The notes under the pieces were generated by a model, which saw nothing but the letters and a program-made list of their open reading frames with translations, was not told the origin of the DNA and made no database searches. Made by a program: the position numbers and the translations under genes. Positions 42,298-51,369 of a DNA stretch of 64,000 nt are shown piece by piece. Source of the stretch: Lichenihabitans sp033947565 (GTDB lineage Bacteria; Pseudomonadota; Alphaproteobacteria; Rhizobiales; Beijerinckiaceae); contig NZ_JARPVX010000004.1 in assembly GCF_033947565.1 (NCBI RefSeq), positions 85,929 to 149,928 on the forward strand, given 5' to 3'. Numbering within the stretch: position 1 is the stretch's first letter; every line of letters begins with the position of its first letter.

Positions 42298-43518
42298 GTG
42301 CAGGTTGAGGGTGGACGAAACACGGCGGAACGGAGTCGGTGGCTCGACCGCGTGCAACCGAGCGCCCTTGCGGTGCCGGATAGCGGCATCGTCGAAATCT
42401 TCAATTACGGCCGCAATCGCGAGGGGGTGATTCCCCTCTGGGTTGGAGAAAGCGACCAGCCGACGCCCTCCTTCATCAGCGCGGCCGCGATCCGCTCGCT
42501 TGAGGCGGGCGAAACCTTCTACACCTATCAACGCGGCATCCCGGCCCTGCGCGAAGCGATCGCGCGTGACATGACGGCGCTCTACGGCCCGCGCGAAGCG
42601 TTCTCGCCCGAGCGGTTCTTCGTGACGATCGGCGGCATGCATGCGTTGCAGATCGCCATGCGGATCGTCGGCGGCCCGGGCGACGAGTTCCTGGTGCCGA
42701 CGCCGGCCTGGCCGAATTTCGGCGGCGCCATCATGGCGCTCGGCGCGCGCGTGGTCGAAACGCCGATGCGGCTCGGGTCAGGCGTCCACCCGCGCTGGAG
42801 CCTCGATATGGCGGCGCTCGAAGCCGCCGTGAACCCCGCCACGCGGGCGATCGTCATCAATTCGCCTTCGAACCCGCTCGGCTGGACCGCGACGCTCGAA
42901 GAGCTCGAAGCGGTGTTGCGCTTCGCACGCCGCCACGGCTTGTGGATCATCGCCGACGAGATCTATGGCCGGTTCACCTTCGATGCGGTCCGGGCGCCGT
43001 CCTTCCACGACATCATGGCGGCGGACGACCTCATCCTGTTTCCGCAGACCTTCTCGAAGAACTGGGCCATGACGGGGTGGCGCATCGGCTGGCTCGAGGC
43101 GCCCGAGGCGCTCGGCCAGTTGATCGAGAACCTGGTGCAATATTCCACCTCCGGCGTCGCGGTGCCGAGCCAGCGCGCCGCCTTGGCGGCGATCGAGGGC
43201 GGGGCTGACTTCGTGGCCGAGCAGGTCCGGCGGGCCCGTCAAAACCGGGACATGCTTTGCGCGGCCTTCGAAGCGACCGGCCGGATGCGGTTCGCGGCGC
43301 CGGACGGCGGCTTCTACCTGTTCTGCGGCATCGAGGGGTATCCCGACGCCCGCCGGCTTGCCTTCCGGCTGGTCGACGAGGCGGGGATCGGCGCGGCGCC
43401 GGGCGACGCCTTCGGGGCGGCCGGAGCGGGTTCGCTTCGGTTGTGCTTTGCCCGGTCGCCGGCCCAGATCGCGGAGGTGGCGGACCGGCTCACGACCTGG
43501 GTCGCGCGGAACGCCTGA
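42298..43518 (+). CDS. PLP-dependent aminotransferase
   Basis: A 406-residue fold-type I aminotransferase starting at GTG 42298, with AAGGAG 8 bases ahead. PLP-binding motifs: IGGMHALQIA, INSPSNPLGW, IADEIYGRF and the Schiff-base Lys254 in TFSKNWAMTGWRIGW. The N-terminal ESDQPTPSF is where aspartate-family enzymes bind substrate. Substrate not predictable; distinct from the enzyme at 6.2 kb (low identity apart from motifs). Convergent with hemA over a strong hairpin. Confidence 0.92.
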   Translation: MQVEGGRNTAERSRWLDRVQPSALAVPDSGIVEIFNYGRNREGVIPLWVGESDQPTPSFISAAAIRSLEAGETFYTYQRGIPALREAIARDMTALYGPREAFSPERFFVTIGGMHALQIAMRIVGGPGDEFLVPTPAWPNFGGAIMALGARVVETPMRLGSGVHPRWSLDMAALEAAVNPATRAIVINSPSNPLGWTATLEELEAVLRFARRHGLWIIADEIYGRFTFDAVRAPSFHDIMAADDLILFPQTFSKNWAMTGWRIGWLEAPEALGQLIENLVQYSTSGVAVPSQRAALAAIEGGADFVAEQVRRARQNRDMLCAAFEATGRMRFAAPDGGFYLFCGIEGYPDARRLAFRLVDEAGIGAAPGDAFGAAGAGSLRLCFARSPAQIAEVADRLTTWVARNA

Positions 43519-43522
43519 AAGC

Positions 43523-43551
43523 CGTCGGCTGCCGCTAACGAGCAGCCGACG
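43523..43551. terminator. Convergent terminator between aminotransferase and hemA
   Basis: A perfect 10-bp stem CGTCGGCTGC (43523-43532) and GCAGCCGACG (43542-43551) with a 9-base loop, between convergent stop codons 43518 and 43555. Suitable as a bidirectional terminator. Confidence 0.65.
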
Positions 43552-43554
43552 CCC

Positions 43555-44787
43555 TCACTCCGCTGCCTGGGCCTGATGGTGCATCTCGGTCGGAAGGTCG
43601 AGCTCCTGCCACACGTTGCAGAGCGCTGCGGTCAGCGCCACGATATGCTGGTCCGAATGGTGGGGCGTCGGCGTGATGCGCAGCCGCTCGGCGCCGCGCT
43701 CGACCGTCGGGTAGTTGATGGGCTGGATGTAGATGCCATGCCGCTCGAGCAGCAGGTCGCTCGCCCGCTTGCAGCGGTCGGCATCGCCGACGAACAGCGG
43801 CACGATATGGGACGGGTTGTCCATGACCGGCAGGCCGGCACGTGTGAGCGCCTGCTTGGTGCGGGCCACCTGCCGGGCATGCCGGGTGCGCTCGTCGCCG
43901 GAGCGCTTCAGGTGTCGCACCGCCGCCGTGGCGGCCGCCGCGACCGCCGGGGGCAGCGCCGTGGTGAAGATGAACGAGGGCGCGAAGGACCGCACCGCAT
44001 CGACGATCGCGGCATCGGCCGCGAGGTAGCCGCCGAGCGTGCCGAACCCCTTTGCCAGGGTGCCCTCGATGACATCGATCTCGTTCATGACGCCTTCGCG
44101 TTCCGCGATGCCGCCGCCGCGCGGCCCGTACAGGCCGACCGCATGGACCTCGTCGAGATAGGTCATGGCGCCATAGCGCTTCGCCAGGCGGGCGATGGCG
44201 GCCACGGGGGCGATGTCGCCGTCCATCGAATACAGGCTTTCGAAGACGATCAGCTTCGGCCGCGTGCCAAGGTCGCGCAGCTTGGCTTCGAGGTCATCGA
44301 GGTCGTTGTGCCGGAAGATCAGCTTGTCGCGGCCCGACCGCCGGATGCCTTCGATCATCGAATTGTGGTTGAGCGCGTCGGACAGGATCACGCAATCGGG
44401 AATCAGGCCCGCGATGGTCGAGATGCCGGCGAGGTTCGAGATCCAGCCCGAGGTGAACACGAGAGCCGCGGCCTTGCCATGCAGGTCGGCCAGTTCCGCC
44501 TCGAGCTGCACCACGGGGTGGCTGTTGCCCGATATGTTGCGCGTGCCGCCGGCGCCGGCGCCGTAGCGGCCCGCCGCTTCCACCATGGCGCCTGTGACGG
44601 CCGGGTGGCAGCCCATGCCGAGGTAATCGTTCGAGCACCACATGATGATGTCGCGCGGCCCCTCGGGGCCTCGCCAGACCGCGTGGGGGAAGCGGGTCAC
44701 GTCCCGTTCGAGATCGGCGAAAACACGGTAGCGGCGCTCAGCGTGCAAACGACCGAGCGCATCCTCGAAGAAAGCGCGATACACCAT
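43555..44787 (-). CDS. hemA: 5-aminolevulinate synthase
   Basis: A 410-residue alpha-oxoamine synthase that joins glycine and succinyl-CoA to 5-aminolevulinate, the alphaproteobacterial (Shemin) entry to haem and other tetrapyrroles. Key marks: WCSNDYLGMG, the GAGGTRNISG glycine loop, DEVHAVGLYG, and the PLP lysine K246 in GTLAKGFGT. ATG 44787 gives the usual start MVYRAFF. Divergent from fhs. Confidence 0.97.
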   Translation of the reverse strand: MVYRAFFEDALGRLHAERRYRVFADLERDVTRFPHAVWRGPEGPRDIIMWCSNDYLGMGCHPAVTGAMVEAAGRYGAGAGGTRNISGNSHPVVQLEAELADLHGKAAALVFTSGWISNLAGISTIAGLIPDCVILSDALNHNSMIEGIRRSGRDKLIFRHNDLDDLEAKLRDLGTRPKLIVFESLYSMDGDIAPVAAIARLAKRYGAMTYLDEVHAVGLYGPRGGGIAEREGVMNEIDVIEGTLAKGFGTLGGYLAADAAIVDAVRSFAPSFIFTTALPPAVAAAATAAVRHLKRSGDERTRHARQVARTKQALTRAGLPVMDNPSHIVPLFVGDADRCKRASDLLLERHGIYIQPINYPTVERGAERLRITPTPHHSDQHIVALTAALCNVWQELDLPTEMHHQAQAAE

Positions 44788-44934
44788 CGAGACCTCTTGG
44801 ACGGCGCCGCCACGCGGCGGCTCGTCAGGGACGGCCGCAGCCGCCAGTTTTTCATTATTACAGCTTCGGGGTGTTTACAAACCAGGGCCGATCGCCCCAT
44901 CCCTGCCCTGCGCGCGATGCCAGGCGGAGACACA

Positions 44935-46605
44935 ATGGACACCGATATCGAGATCGCGCGCCGAGCCTCGTTGCAGCCGATCGCCGCCATCGCGGCCGGC
45001 CTCGGCATCCCGGCCGATAGTCTCGAACCCTATGGCCGGCACGTCGCCAAGCTCGATGTCGCAAGCCTTCAAACGGCAAGGCGCCCCACGGCCGGCAAGC
45101 TGGTGCTGGTCACCGCCGTCAGCCCGACCCCGGCCGGCGAAGGCAAGACCACCACGACGGTCGGCCTCGGCGACGGGCTGGCGCGGCTCGGCCACAAGGC
45201 GCTTATCTGCCTGCGCGAGCCGTCGCTCGGTCCGGTGTTCGGCCTGAAGGGTGGGGCAGCCGGTGGCGGCCATGCCCAGGTGGTGCCGATGGAGAAGATC
45301 AACCTGCATTTTACCGGCGACTTCCACGCCATCACCAGCGCCCACAACCTGCTGGCCGCGATGCTGGACAACCACATCTATTGGGGTAACGCGCTCGGCA
45401 TCGATCCGCGCCGCATCGCCTGGCGTCGGGTGTTGGACATGAACGACCGGGCCCTGCGGTCGGTGGTGTCGTCGCTCGGCGGCGTCGCCAACGGGTTCCC
45501 GCGTGAAGACGGCTTCGACATTACGGTGGCGTCGGAGGTGATGGCGATCTTCTGCCTGGCGGAAACGCTCGACGACCTAGAGGAAAGGCTCGGCCGTATC
45601 GTGGTGGCGGAAACGCGCGACGGCGTTGCCGTGACGGCGGCCGACCTGAAGGCCGCCGGCGCCATGACGGTGCTGTTGAAGGACGCCTTCCAGCCGAATC
45701 TCGTGCAGACGCTCGAAGCCACGCCGGCACTGGTGCATGGCGGCCCCTTCGCCAACATCGCCCATGGCTGCAACTCGGTGGTGGCCACCCGCACGGCGCT
45801 GGCGCTGGCCGATTTCGTCGTCACGGAAGCAGGGTTCGGGGCCGATCTCGGGGCCGAAAAGTTCCTCAACATCAAATGCCGGCAAGCCGGGCTGGCCCCG
45901 GATGCCGTTGTGCTGGTCGCAACGGTCCGGGCGCTGAAGATGCACGGCGGTGCTGCCAAGGACGGCCTTGCGGTCGAGGACCTCGGGGCGCTCGAGCGCG
46001 GCTTTGCCAATCTGGCGCAGCACGTCGCCGGGTTGCGGCGCTTCGGCCTCGACCCCCTCATCGCGATCAATCATTTCGCCACCGACACGGCGGCCGAACA
46101 TGACTTTCTGATCGCCGCCTGCCGCGAACGGCTCGATGCAACGGCCGTGACGTGCCGGCACTGGGCGGACGGCTCGGCCGGAATCCTGGAACTCGCCGAA
46201 CGGGTGGTTGTGGCGGCGAAGAACGGCACGAGCCGCTTCCGTCCGCTTTACCCCGATGGGCTCGGTCTTGCCGACAAGATCCGGACGGTGGCGCGCGATA
46301 TCTATGGCGCGGCCGATATCGCGCTGAGCAGCCGAGCCGCCAAGGACTGCCGGCGCATCGAGGCCGCCGGGTTCGGCCACCTGCCGGTCTGCATGGCCAA
46401 GACGCAATATTCCTTTTCGACCGACCCGAACGCGCTCGGCGCCCCGGAAGGCCACACGGTCGAGGTCGCTGCCATGCGGCTTGCCGCGGGTGCCGGCTTC
46501 GTTGTGGTGCTATGCGGCGACATCCGCACGATGCCGGGCCTGCCGCGCATCCCCGCTGCTGAATCGATCGGGCTGCGGGACGGGGTGATCGAGGGACTGT
46601 TTTAG
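44935..46605 (+). CDS. fhs: Formate-tetrahydrofolate ligase
   Basis: A 556-residue enzyme that makes 10-formyltetrahydrofolate from formate, THF and ATP, a link between formate oxidation and C1 biosynthesis. The P-loop PTPAGEGKTTTT is at residues 64-75; KGGAAGGGHAQVVPMEKINLHF and DITVASEVMAI are family blocks; FSTDPNALGAPEG near the end binds folate. GGCGGAGA precedes ATG 44935; the frame continues upstream but as non-coding antisense to hemA. The formate dehydrogenase locus lies 1 kb on, so formate has both assimilatory and oxidative routes here. Confidence 0.97.
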   Translation: MDTDIEIARRASLQPIAAIAAGLGIPADSLEPYGRHVAKLDVASLQTARRPTAGKLVLVTAVSPTPAGEGKTTTTVGLGDGLARLGHKALICLREPSLGPVFGLKGGAAGGGHAQVVPMEKINLHFTGDFHAITSAHNLLAAMLDNHIYWGNALGIDPRRIAWRRVLDMNDRALRSVVSSLGGVANGFPREDGFDITVASEVMAIFCLAETLDDLEERLGRIVVAETRDGVAVTAADLKAAGAMTVLLKDAFQPNLVQTLEATPALVHGGPFANIAHGCNSVVATRTALALADFVVTEAGFGADLGAEKFLNIKCRQAGLAPDAVVLVATVRALKMHGGAAKDGLAVEDLGALERGFANLAQHVAGLRRFGLDPLIAINHFATDTAAEHDFLIAACRERLDATAVTCRHWADGSAGILELAERVVVAAKNGTSRFRPLYPDGLGLADKIRTVARDIYGAADIALSSRAAKDCRRIEAAGFGHLPVCMAKTQYSFSTDPNALGAPEGHTVEVAAMRLAAGAGFVVVLCGDIRTMPGLPRIPAAESIGLRDGVIEGLF

Positions 46606-46682
46606 CGCGCCATCGATCGGTCGGACAGGGCTTTGGGCGATGCTGCGAGGCGGACCCGGTCGGCTTCGGACGTGCTCGCGTG

Positions 46683-46949
46683 CTATTGCCGAACTGTTTT
46701 GGCGCCTTTGTCGAACACGGAGCGGCATCCTGGCGTCAATTGGTTTCGGTTGGTGCGCATGCAGGCGAAAACCTGCTGCTCGTCGAACATGACAGTCGGG
46801 CAAAGGCGCAGAACGTCCCCGGTGCAGGCCGCCACGGCCGCCTGACGCAGTTCGGGCGTCGTGACCATCTCGGCCGCCTCGACGGACCGTGACTGAGCCA
46901 CAGCCAACACAGCAACCAATACCGCGGTGAGCCTCATCGACGACGTCAT
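46683..46949 (-). CDS. Small exported Cys-rich protein
   Basis: An 88-residue protein with an N-terminal signal peptide (RLTAVLVAVLAVAQSRSVEAA) and a mature domain with four cysteines spaced as in Cys-rich repeat proteins: AACTGDVLRLCP, then VFACMRTNRNQLTPGCRSVF. Short periplasmic proteins with this pattern are common in Hyphomicrobiales and have no known function. Start could be ATG 46949 or 46937; AAGGTGG upstream favours the first. Convergent with fhs. Confidence 0.75.
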   Translation of the reverse strand: MTSSMRLTAVLVAVLAVAQSRSVEAAEMVTTPELRQAAVAACTGDVLRLCPTVMFDEQQVFACMRTNRNQLTPGCRSVFDKGAKTVRQ

Positions 46950-47009
46950 TCTGTTCCGCCCACCTTCTAACGTCCGCTCATTCTGAATATCCGAACTTCA
47001 AGCAAAGGT

Positions 47010-47237
47010 TTAGCGGCGATAGCTGTTCGAGGGGTAAGTGTCGTCGCAGGCGCTATCGTTCTGGGGCATCGGTTCATCCGCCAGAGACTGCCAGATGCGG
47101 GCTTCCCGAAGCGTGCGGCATTCGGTGTCGTCACCATGCGAAGGGGCGCTGACGAGGTCGGCGACCGTGGGCCACGACGGATAAGGCGCATCGGCGGCAG
47201 GGCCGTCAGAGCCCATCTTGCTTGTTGAATTGATCAT
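47010..47237 (-). CDS. Hypothetical small protein (75 residues)
   Basis: A 75-residue hydrophilic protein from ATG 47237 with GGGCGGAG 8 bases upstream. The segment APYPSWPTVADLVSAP and the Cys at DDTECRTLREA and DSACDDTY are the only notable points. No signal peptide or membrane segment. It resembles no family I can name; coding is supported mainly by the start and codon usage, so confidence is moderate. Confidence 0.5.
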   Translation of the reverse strand: MINSTSKMGSDGPAADAPYPSWPTVADLVSAPSHGDDTECRTLREARIWQSLADEPMPQNDSACDDTYPSNSYRR

Positions 47238-47456
47238 GCTGTGCGCTCCGCCCAGCCAGTGAACCGCAAAGGCGATGACAAAGTTCGGTCGTGGAGCGAT
47301 GAATTGCCGCGTTCGTTAAATTTGTCACAAAGTCCGGTCGGTGACCGTAAGGTTTTTGTGGCGCTCCCTCCGAAACGAAACAGTGCAGAGGTTTTCCAGT
47401 CCGGCGCGGGCGTGTTGCACAACGCGACGTGCCGGCCGGGCCAGAACACCTGAGCG

Positions 47457-47762
47457 TCAGGCCCAGATGTCGCTGTCCAGCAGCCCGACGAGGGTTCCCC
47501 TTGCCTGGGCGAGGCTGGCCCAAGGAACCTCGCCGAGCGGGTATTGCACCGCCATGGTGGCCGAGATGACGCCGTTGACCCGGTCCAGCACCAAACGACT
47601 GAGGTCTGTCGGGGTTTCCCGGTGAGACGCGATGATCCCATCGCGAAACACCCCGAGGCCGGTCAGCGTGGCCGATAACAAGTGACCGTCCTTTTCTGGC
47701 TGCTTGGCCAAGGCGGCATCGAGATGGGTCAGTGCCTTGCGGCCGCTTTCATTCAGCGGCAT
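47457..47762 (-). CDS. Small protein coupled to the formate dehydrogenase alpha gene
   Basis: A 101-residue soluble protein (MPLNESGRKALTHLDAALAK start). Its ATG at 47762 lies 14 bp inside the end of the fdnG-like gene, which ends at 47749, so it is probably translated with it. Contains GVFRDGIIASHRETPTDL and a C-terminal GLLDSDIWA. No cysteine or cofactor motif. It is not the FdhD or FdhE accessory protein. Its tight coupling suggests a role in assembly or regulation of this formate dehydrogenase. Confidence 0.72.
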   Translation of the reverse strand: MPLNESGRKALTHLDAALAKQPEKDGHLLSATLTGLGVFRDGIIASHRETPTDLSRLVLDRVNGVISATMAVQYPLGEVPWASLAQARGTLVGLLDSDIWA

Positions 47763-50700
47763 GGCGCGGCACCGTTCCTGTTTCATCGAGCCGCCCGGGC
47801 CGGATCGCGCAGGTGATGGCTTTGGTGGTGTGAATGCTGGTGTTGGCATCGCCCGTGATGGCCAGCAGGACGTTGGCGACCGCACCCTGCGCATAGCCCT
47901 CGCGCCCGAAAGTCCACGGCATGCCGACCTGATGCACGGTGCGCCCGTCGATCACGAAAGGACGCACGCGTTCGGTCACCATCGCCTTCACCTCGATGGC
48001 ACCCCGCAGGGTAGAGATCACGGTCCAGCCGAGATGCGTGATGCCGCATTCGCGTGCCAGCTCCGGTGACACCTCGACGAAGGCTTCGGGCTGCAGTTCC
48101 GCCGTATGCGGCATCACCCGGCTCGGGATGCCCCCGCAATGGATCTCGGTCAGCCGATAGGTGCTGAACACATGCGGGAAGCGCGGATCGGCCGGTGCAT
48201 GCAGCGTGTTGCCGGGCCGGTCCCAGATCTTGGCGGTCGGGTTGTGCTGCTGCCCGTTCATCGGGTTGCGGACCGGCGCCTCGATGGGCTCGTAGTGGGT
48301 CGGCAGCGGTCCGTCCATGAGCCCGGTCGGCACGAACAACTGGCAATGCCCGTCGGCCTCCATGATGAAGGGCCGGTCGCCGCCGAGCGCGTCCATGCCG
48401 GTCGGGTGCTTGTCCCACACCGGCCGCTCGTCCGGCCGCTTGGTTTCGACGAAATCCGGCACGTCGTCGCCGTCCCATCGGGAGGCTGCCTCGTCCCACC
48501 AGACCAGCTTTTTGCGGTCCGACCAGGGCTTGCCGTCGAGATCCGCCGAGGCGCGGTTGTACAGCGTGCGGCGATTAGACGGCCAGGCAAAGGCCCAACC
48601 GGGATGGTTGCCGCGATTGCTGGTGTCGGTCTTGCGGGAGCGGGCGACGTTATGATGTTCGCTCGGGAAGACGCCGCAATACATCCAGCCCCCGCAGGCG
48701 GTCGAGCCGTCGTCCTTCAAATCCTGGTATTTCGCCACCTGCTTGCGATCCGACACCGTATAGCCGTTGATCTCCTTCAACACGCTTTCGGCGTCAGGCT
48801 CCTCCCGCGACCCCTTGAGCGGGTAATCCCAGGTCAGGGCCTTGATGGCGGCATCGCGCGGCGCTGTGCTGGCCGCGTACATGGTCTTCAGCCGCAGTCC
48901 CAGGTGGGTGATGAACCAGAGGTCGGAGCGACACGCGCCGGGCGCGTCGCAGACCATATCGTGCCATTGCACCAACCGGCTCGTATTGGTGACGCTGCCG
49001 TCCTTCTCGCCCGGCAGGGCCGCCGGCAGGAAGAACACCTCCGTGCCGATCGCCTCCGGTCGGGTTTCGCCCTTGGCAACGAGCCGGCCGCGCTCCCACC
49101 AATTGGCGCTTTCCGTCATGGCGAAATCGCGCACCACCAGCCAGTCGAGCTTACCCAAGGCCTTTTCGACCAAATCGGCGTTGACGGCCCCAATCAGCGG
49201 GTTCTGGCCCATGATGAACTGGCCTTTGACGATGCCATCCGCCATCGCAAGCGTCATCGGCTGCTGGGAAACGTCTCCAGTGAGCTTCGGCAGATGCTCG
49301 TAGCCCCACTGATTCCCCTTCGTGGCAGTGTCGCCGTACCAAGCCTTCAACAGGCTGACCATGTATTTGGGGAAGTTGTGCCACCAGCCGGTCGGCGGCG
49401 TTTCGACCTTCAGATAGCTGTCGAGCGTGGCGTGGTCGTGCAGGGCACTCGGCTGCGGCAGGTAGGTCGGCAGCATGTTGTAGAGCGTCGGGATGTCGGT
49501 CGATCCTTGGATCGACACGTGGCCGCGCAACGCCATGATGCCACCGCCCGGCCGTCCCATATTGCCGAGCAGGCCTTGGATGATCGAGGCCGCCCGGATG
49601 ATCTGAACGCCCGTCGAATGGTGGGTCCAGCCGACCGCGTAACAGAACGCTCCCGTGCGATCGCGACCGGAGTTGCGAGCCAATGCGTCCGCCACCTTCA
49701 GGAAGGTTGCCTGCGGGCAGCCGGTGACGCGCTCCACCATCTCGGGCGTGTATTTGGCATAGTGCCGTTTCAGGATCTGGTAGACGCAACGCGGGTGCTG
49801 CAACGTCGGGTCGGTGGGCGGCGGACCCTTCGACATCGACTGGTAGTCGCCCTCTTCGCCTTCGTGCGAGTGCACCCGATGCTCGGCGATCGAGGAGGGC
49901 ACGGTCTTGCCCTCATACTGCCAGGTGGCCTCGGCATAGCTTCGCGTTTCGGCGTCCCAACCGGAGAACAACCCGTCGTTGTCCTCGGAATCAACGTAGC
50001 CTTCCTCGATGATGTTGGCGATGTTCGAATAAGCCAGGGCCCATTCCTTGAACCAAAGGTCGTTGTCGAGGATGTGACGGATGATACCGCCCAGGAAGGC
50101 GATGTCCGAGCCCGAGCGGATCGGGGCATACACGTCCGCTAGCGCGCTCGTGCGGGTAAAGCGCGGATCGACGTGGATCACCGTGGCGCCACGGCGCTTG
50201 GCCTCCACCACGAAGCGGAACGCGATCGGATGGTTCTCCGCCATATTGGAGCCCATGATCACGACGCAGTCGCTGTTCTCCAGATCCCAGAGGGCCATGG
50301 TGGCTGCTCCGCGCCCGAACGACGTTCCCAAACTGGGTACCGACGACGAGTGTCAGATGCGGGCCTGGTTCTCGATGCTGACCATCCCGAGGCCGCCGCC
50401 GAACAGCTTCTTGATGAGGTAGTTTTCTTCGTTGTCCATGGTGGCGCCGCCAAGCGAGCCGACACCCAGCGTGTGGTTCACGGTCCGCCCGTCCGGCATG
50501 GCCTCGACGAAGGTCTCATCGCGCGTCTGCTTGGTCAGCGTGGCGATGCGGTCCATCGCCCAGTCGAGCGGCACGCTTTTCCACTCGGTCGCATAGGGGG
50601 CGCGATGCAGCACCTCGCTGATGCGCTTGGGTGACAACAGCATGCCGAGCGTGCCGGCCCCCTTGGGGCACAGCGTGCCTTGATTGACCGGGCTGCGCGG

Positions 50701-50946
50701 ATCGCCCTCGACATGGATCGGCTTGCCGTCCTTGGCGTAGATCAACTGGCCGCAGCCGACGGCGCAGAACGGGCACACGCTGGTGCCGACCTTGTCGGCC
50801 TGCTCGAGGCGGGGCCGCAGGGCACGCGAGGTTTCGCTTTCGGCCGCCTTGTCGCGCAGGCTTTCGCCGGCCAACTGGCGCGGGATCGACCAATCGCGCA
50901 GGAAGTCGCCAAGGCGCTTACCGGGAGGTGTGCTGATCTTCTTCAT
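47749..50946 (-). CDS. fdnG: Formate dehydrogenase alpha subunit, selenocysteine-containing
   Basis: A 1065-residue molybdopterin oxidoreductase if TGA at 50353-50355 is read as selenocysteine 198. The Fe4S4 site is Cys58, Cys61, Cys65 and Cys93 (CPFCAVGC and TLCPKG). The stop lies in NQARI-U-HSSSVPS; in E. coli FdnG the same position is NQARV-U-HGPT. The sequence continues in frame as a full FdnG-type protein (DPRFTRTSALAD, GNMGRPGGGIMALRGH, NRASADLDGKPW) to the end. No twin-arginine signal peptide is present, so the subunit is predicted cytosolic, unlike E. coli FdnG. Divergent from the Fe-S and NrfD subunit genes. A caller that stops at TGA would split this into 197- and 860-residue pieces. 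Confidence 0.93.
50316..50355 (-). promoter_or_regulatory. Candidate SECIS element of fdnG
   Basis: After the TGA (nucleotides 1-3), a small hairpin forms: CCCA (19-22) pairs with TGGG (26-29) around a GTT loop. In the E. coli SECIS for SelB, a bulged U17 and loop G23 and U24 are the recognition bases, as I recall; here T17, G23 and T24 are all present at the same register. Supports Sec insertion rather than termination. Confidence 0.75.
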
Positions 50947-51132
50947 CGGACCTCTGCGGTCATTGCGGCGGTGCGTCGCGCATCGCGGAGCAGGATAAGG
51001 GCGCCAGACCTGAATCAGGAAGGACGGACGCGCGGGTTTGGTTCCGGGCGCGCCCTTCCGTCACGCGTGCAACCCGCCGTAGGCTGGAACGTTTGCAAGC
51101 TGCACCTTGAGAAGCGAAAGCGAGCGCCCGAC

Positions 51133-51369
51133 ATGCCGTTCATGGAAGGGACGATCACGATCGTTCAGGAAAGCCGTTTTCAGATGACCGACGACCGGGG
51201 CGCCTCGCACCTGTTCTCGCTCAGTCCCCATGCGGCCGCAGACCCTTCGCAACTGGCACCCCTGGCGGCGCAGCAGTCGCGCATTCGGGTGAAGTTTCGC
51301 GAGGGCGACAATATCATCGGCGCCATTGCGCAGTCGATTTCGGTGATGACAGGCGGCGAGGCCCGATGA
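51133..51369 (+). CDS. Small protein preceding formate dehydrogenase beta gene
   Basis: A 78-residue soluble protein starting MPFMEGTITIVQESRFQMTD, with alternating beta-like segments (RIRVKFREGDNIIG) that suggest a small beta-barrel, perhaps OB-like. Its stop overlaps the fdh beta start by 4 bp (51366-51369). Divergent from fdnG across a 186-bp gap. Function unknown; conserved association with the formate dehydrogenase genes would support a role in it. ATG 51142 is an alternative start. Confidence 0.72.
   Translation: MPFMEGTITIVQESRFQMTDDRGASHLFSLSPHAAADPSQLAPLAAQQSRIRVKFREGDNIIGAIAQSISVMTGGEAR

Noticed and set aside
43576..44934. Upstream extension of fhs by about 450 codons
   Set aside because: That stretch is antisense to hemA; the family start with a ribosome-binding site is ATG 44935.
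50332..50355. Stop codon splitting the FDH alpha gene, as in a pseudogene
   Set aside because: The TGA sits exactly in the selenocysteine position, with a matching hairpin and perfect frame continuity; decay would rarely give this.
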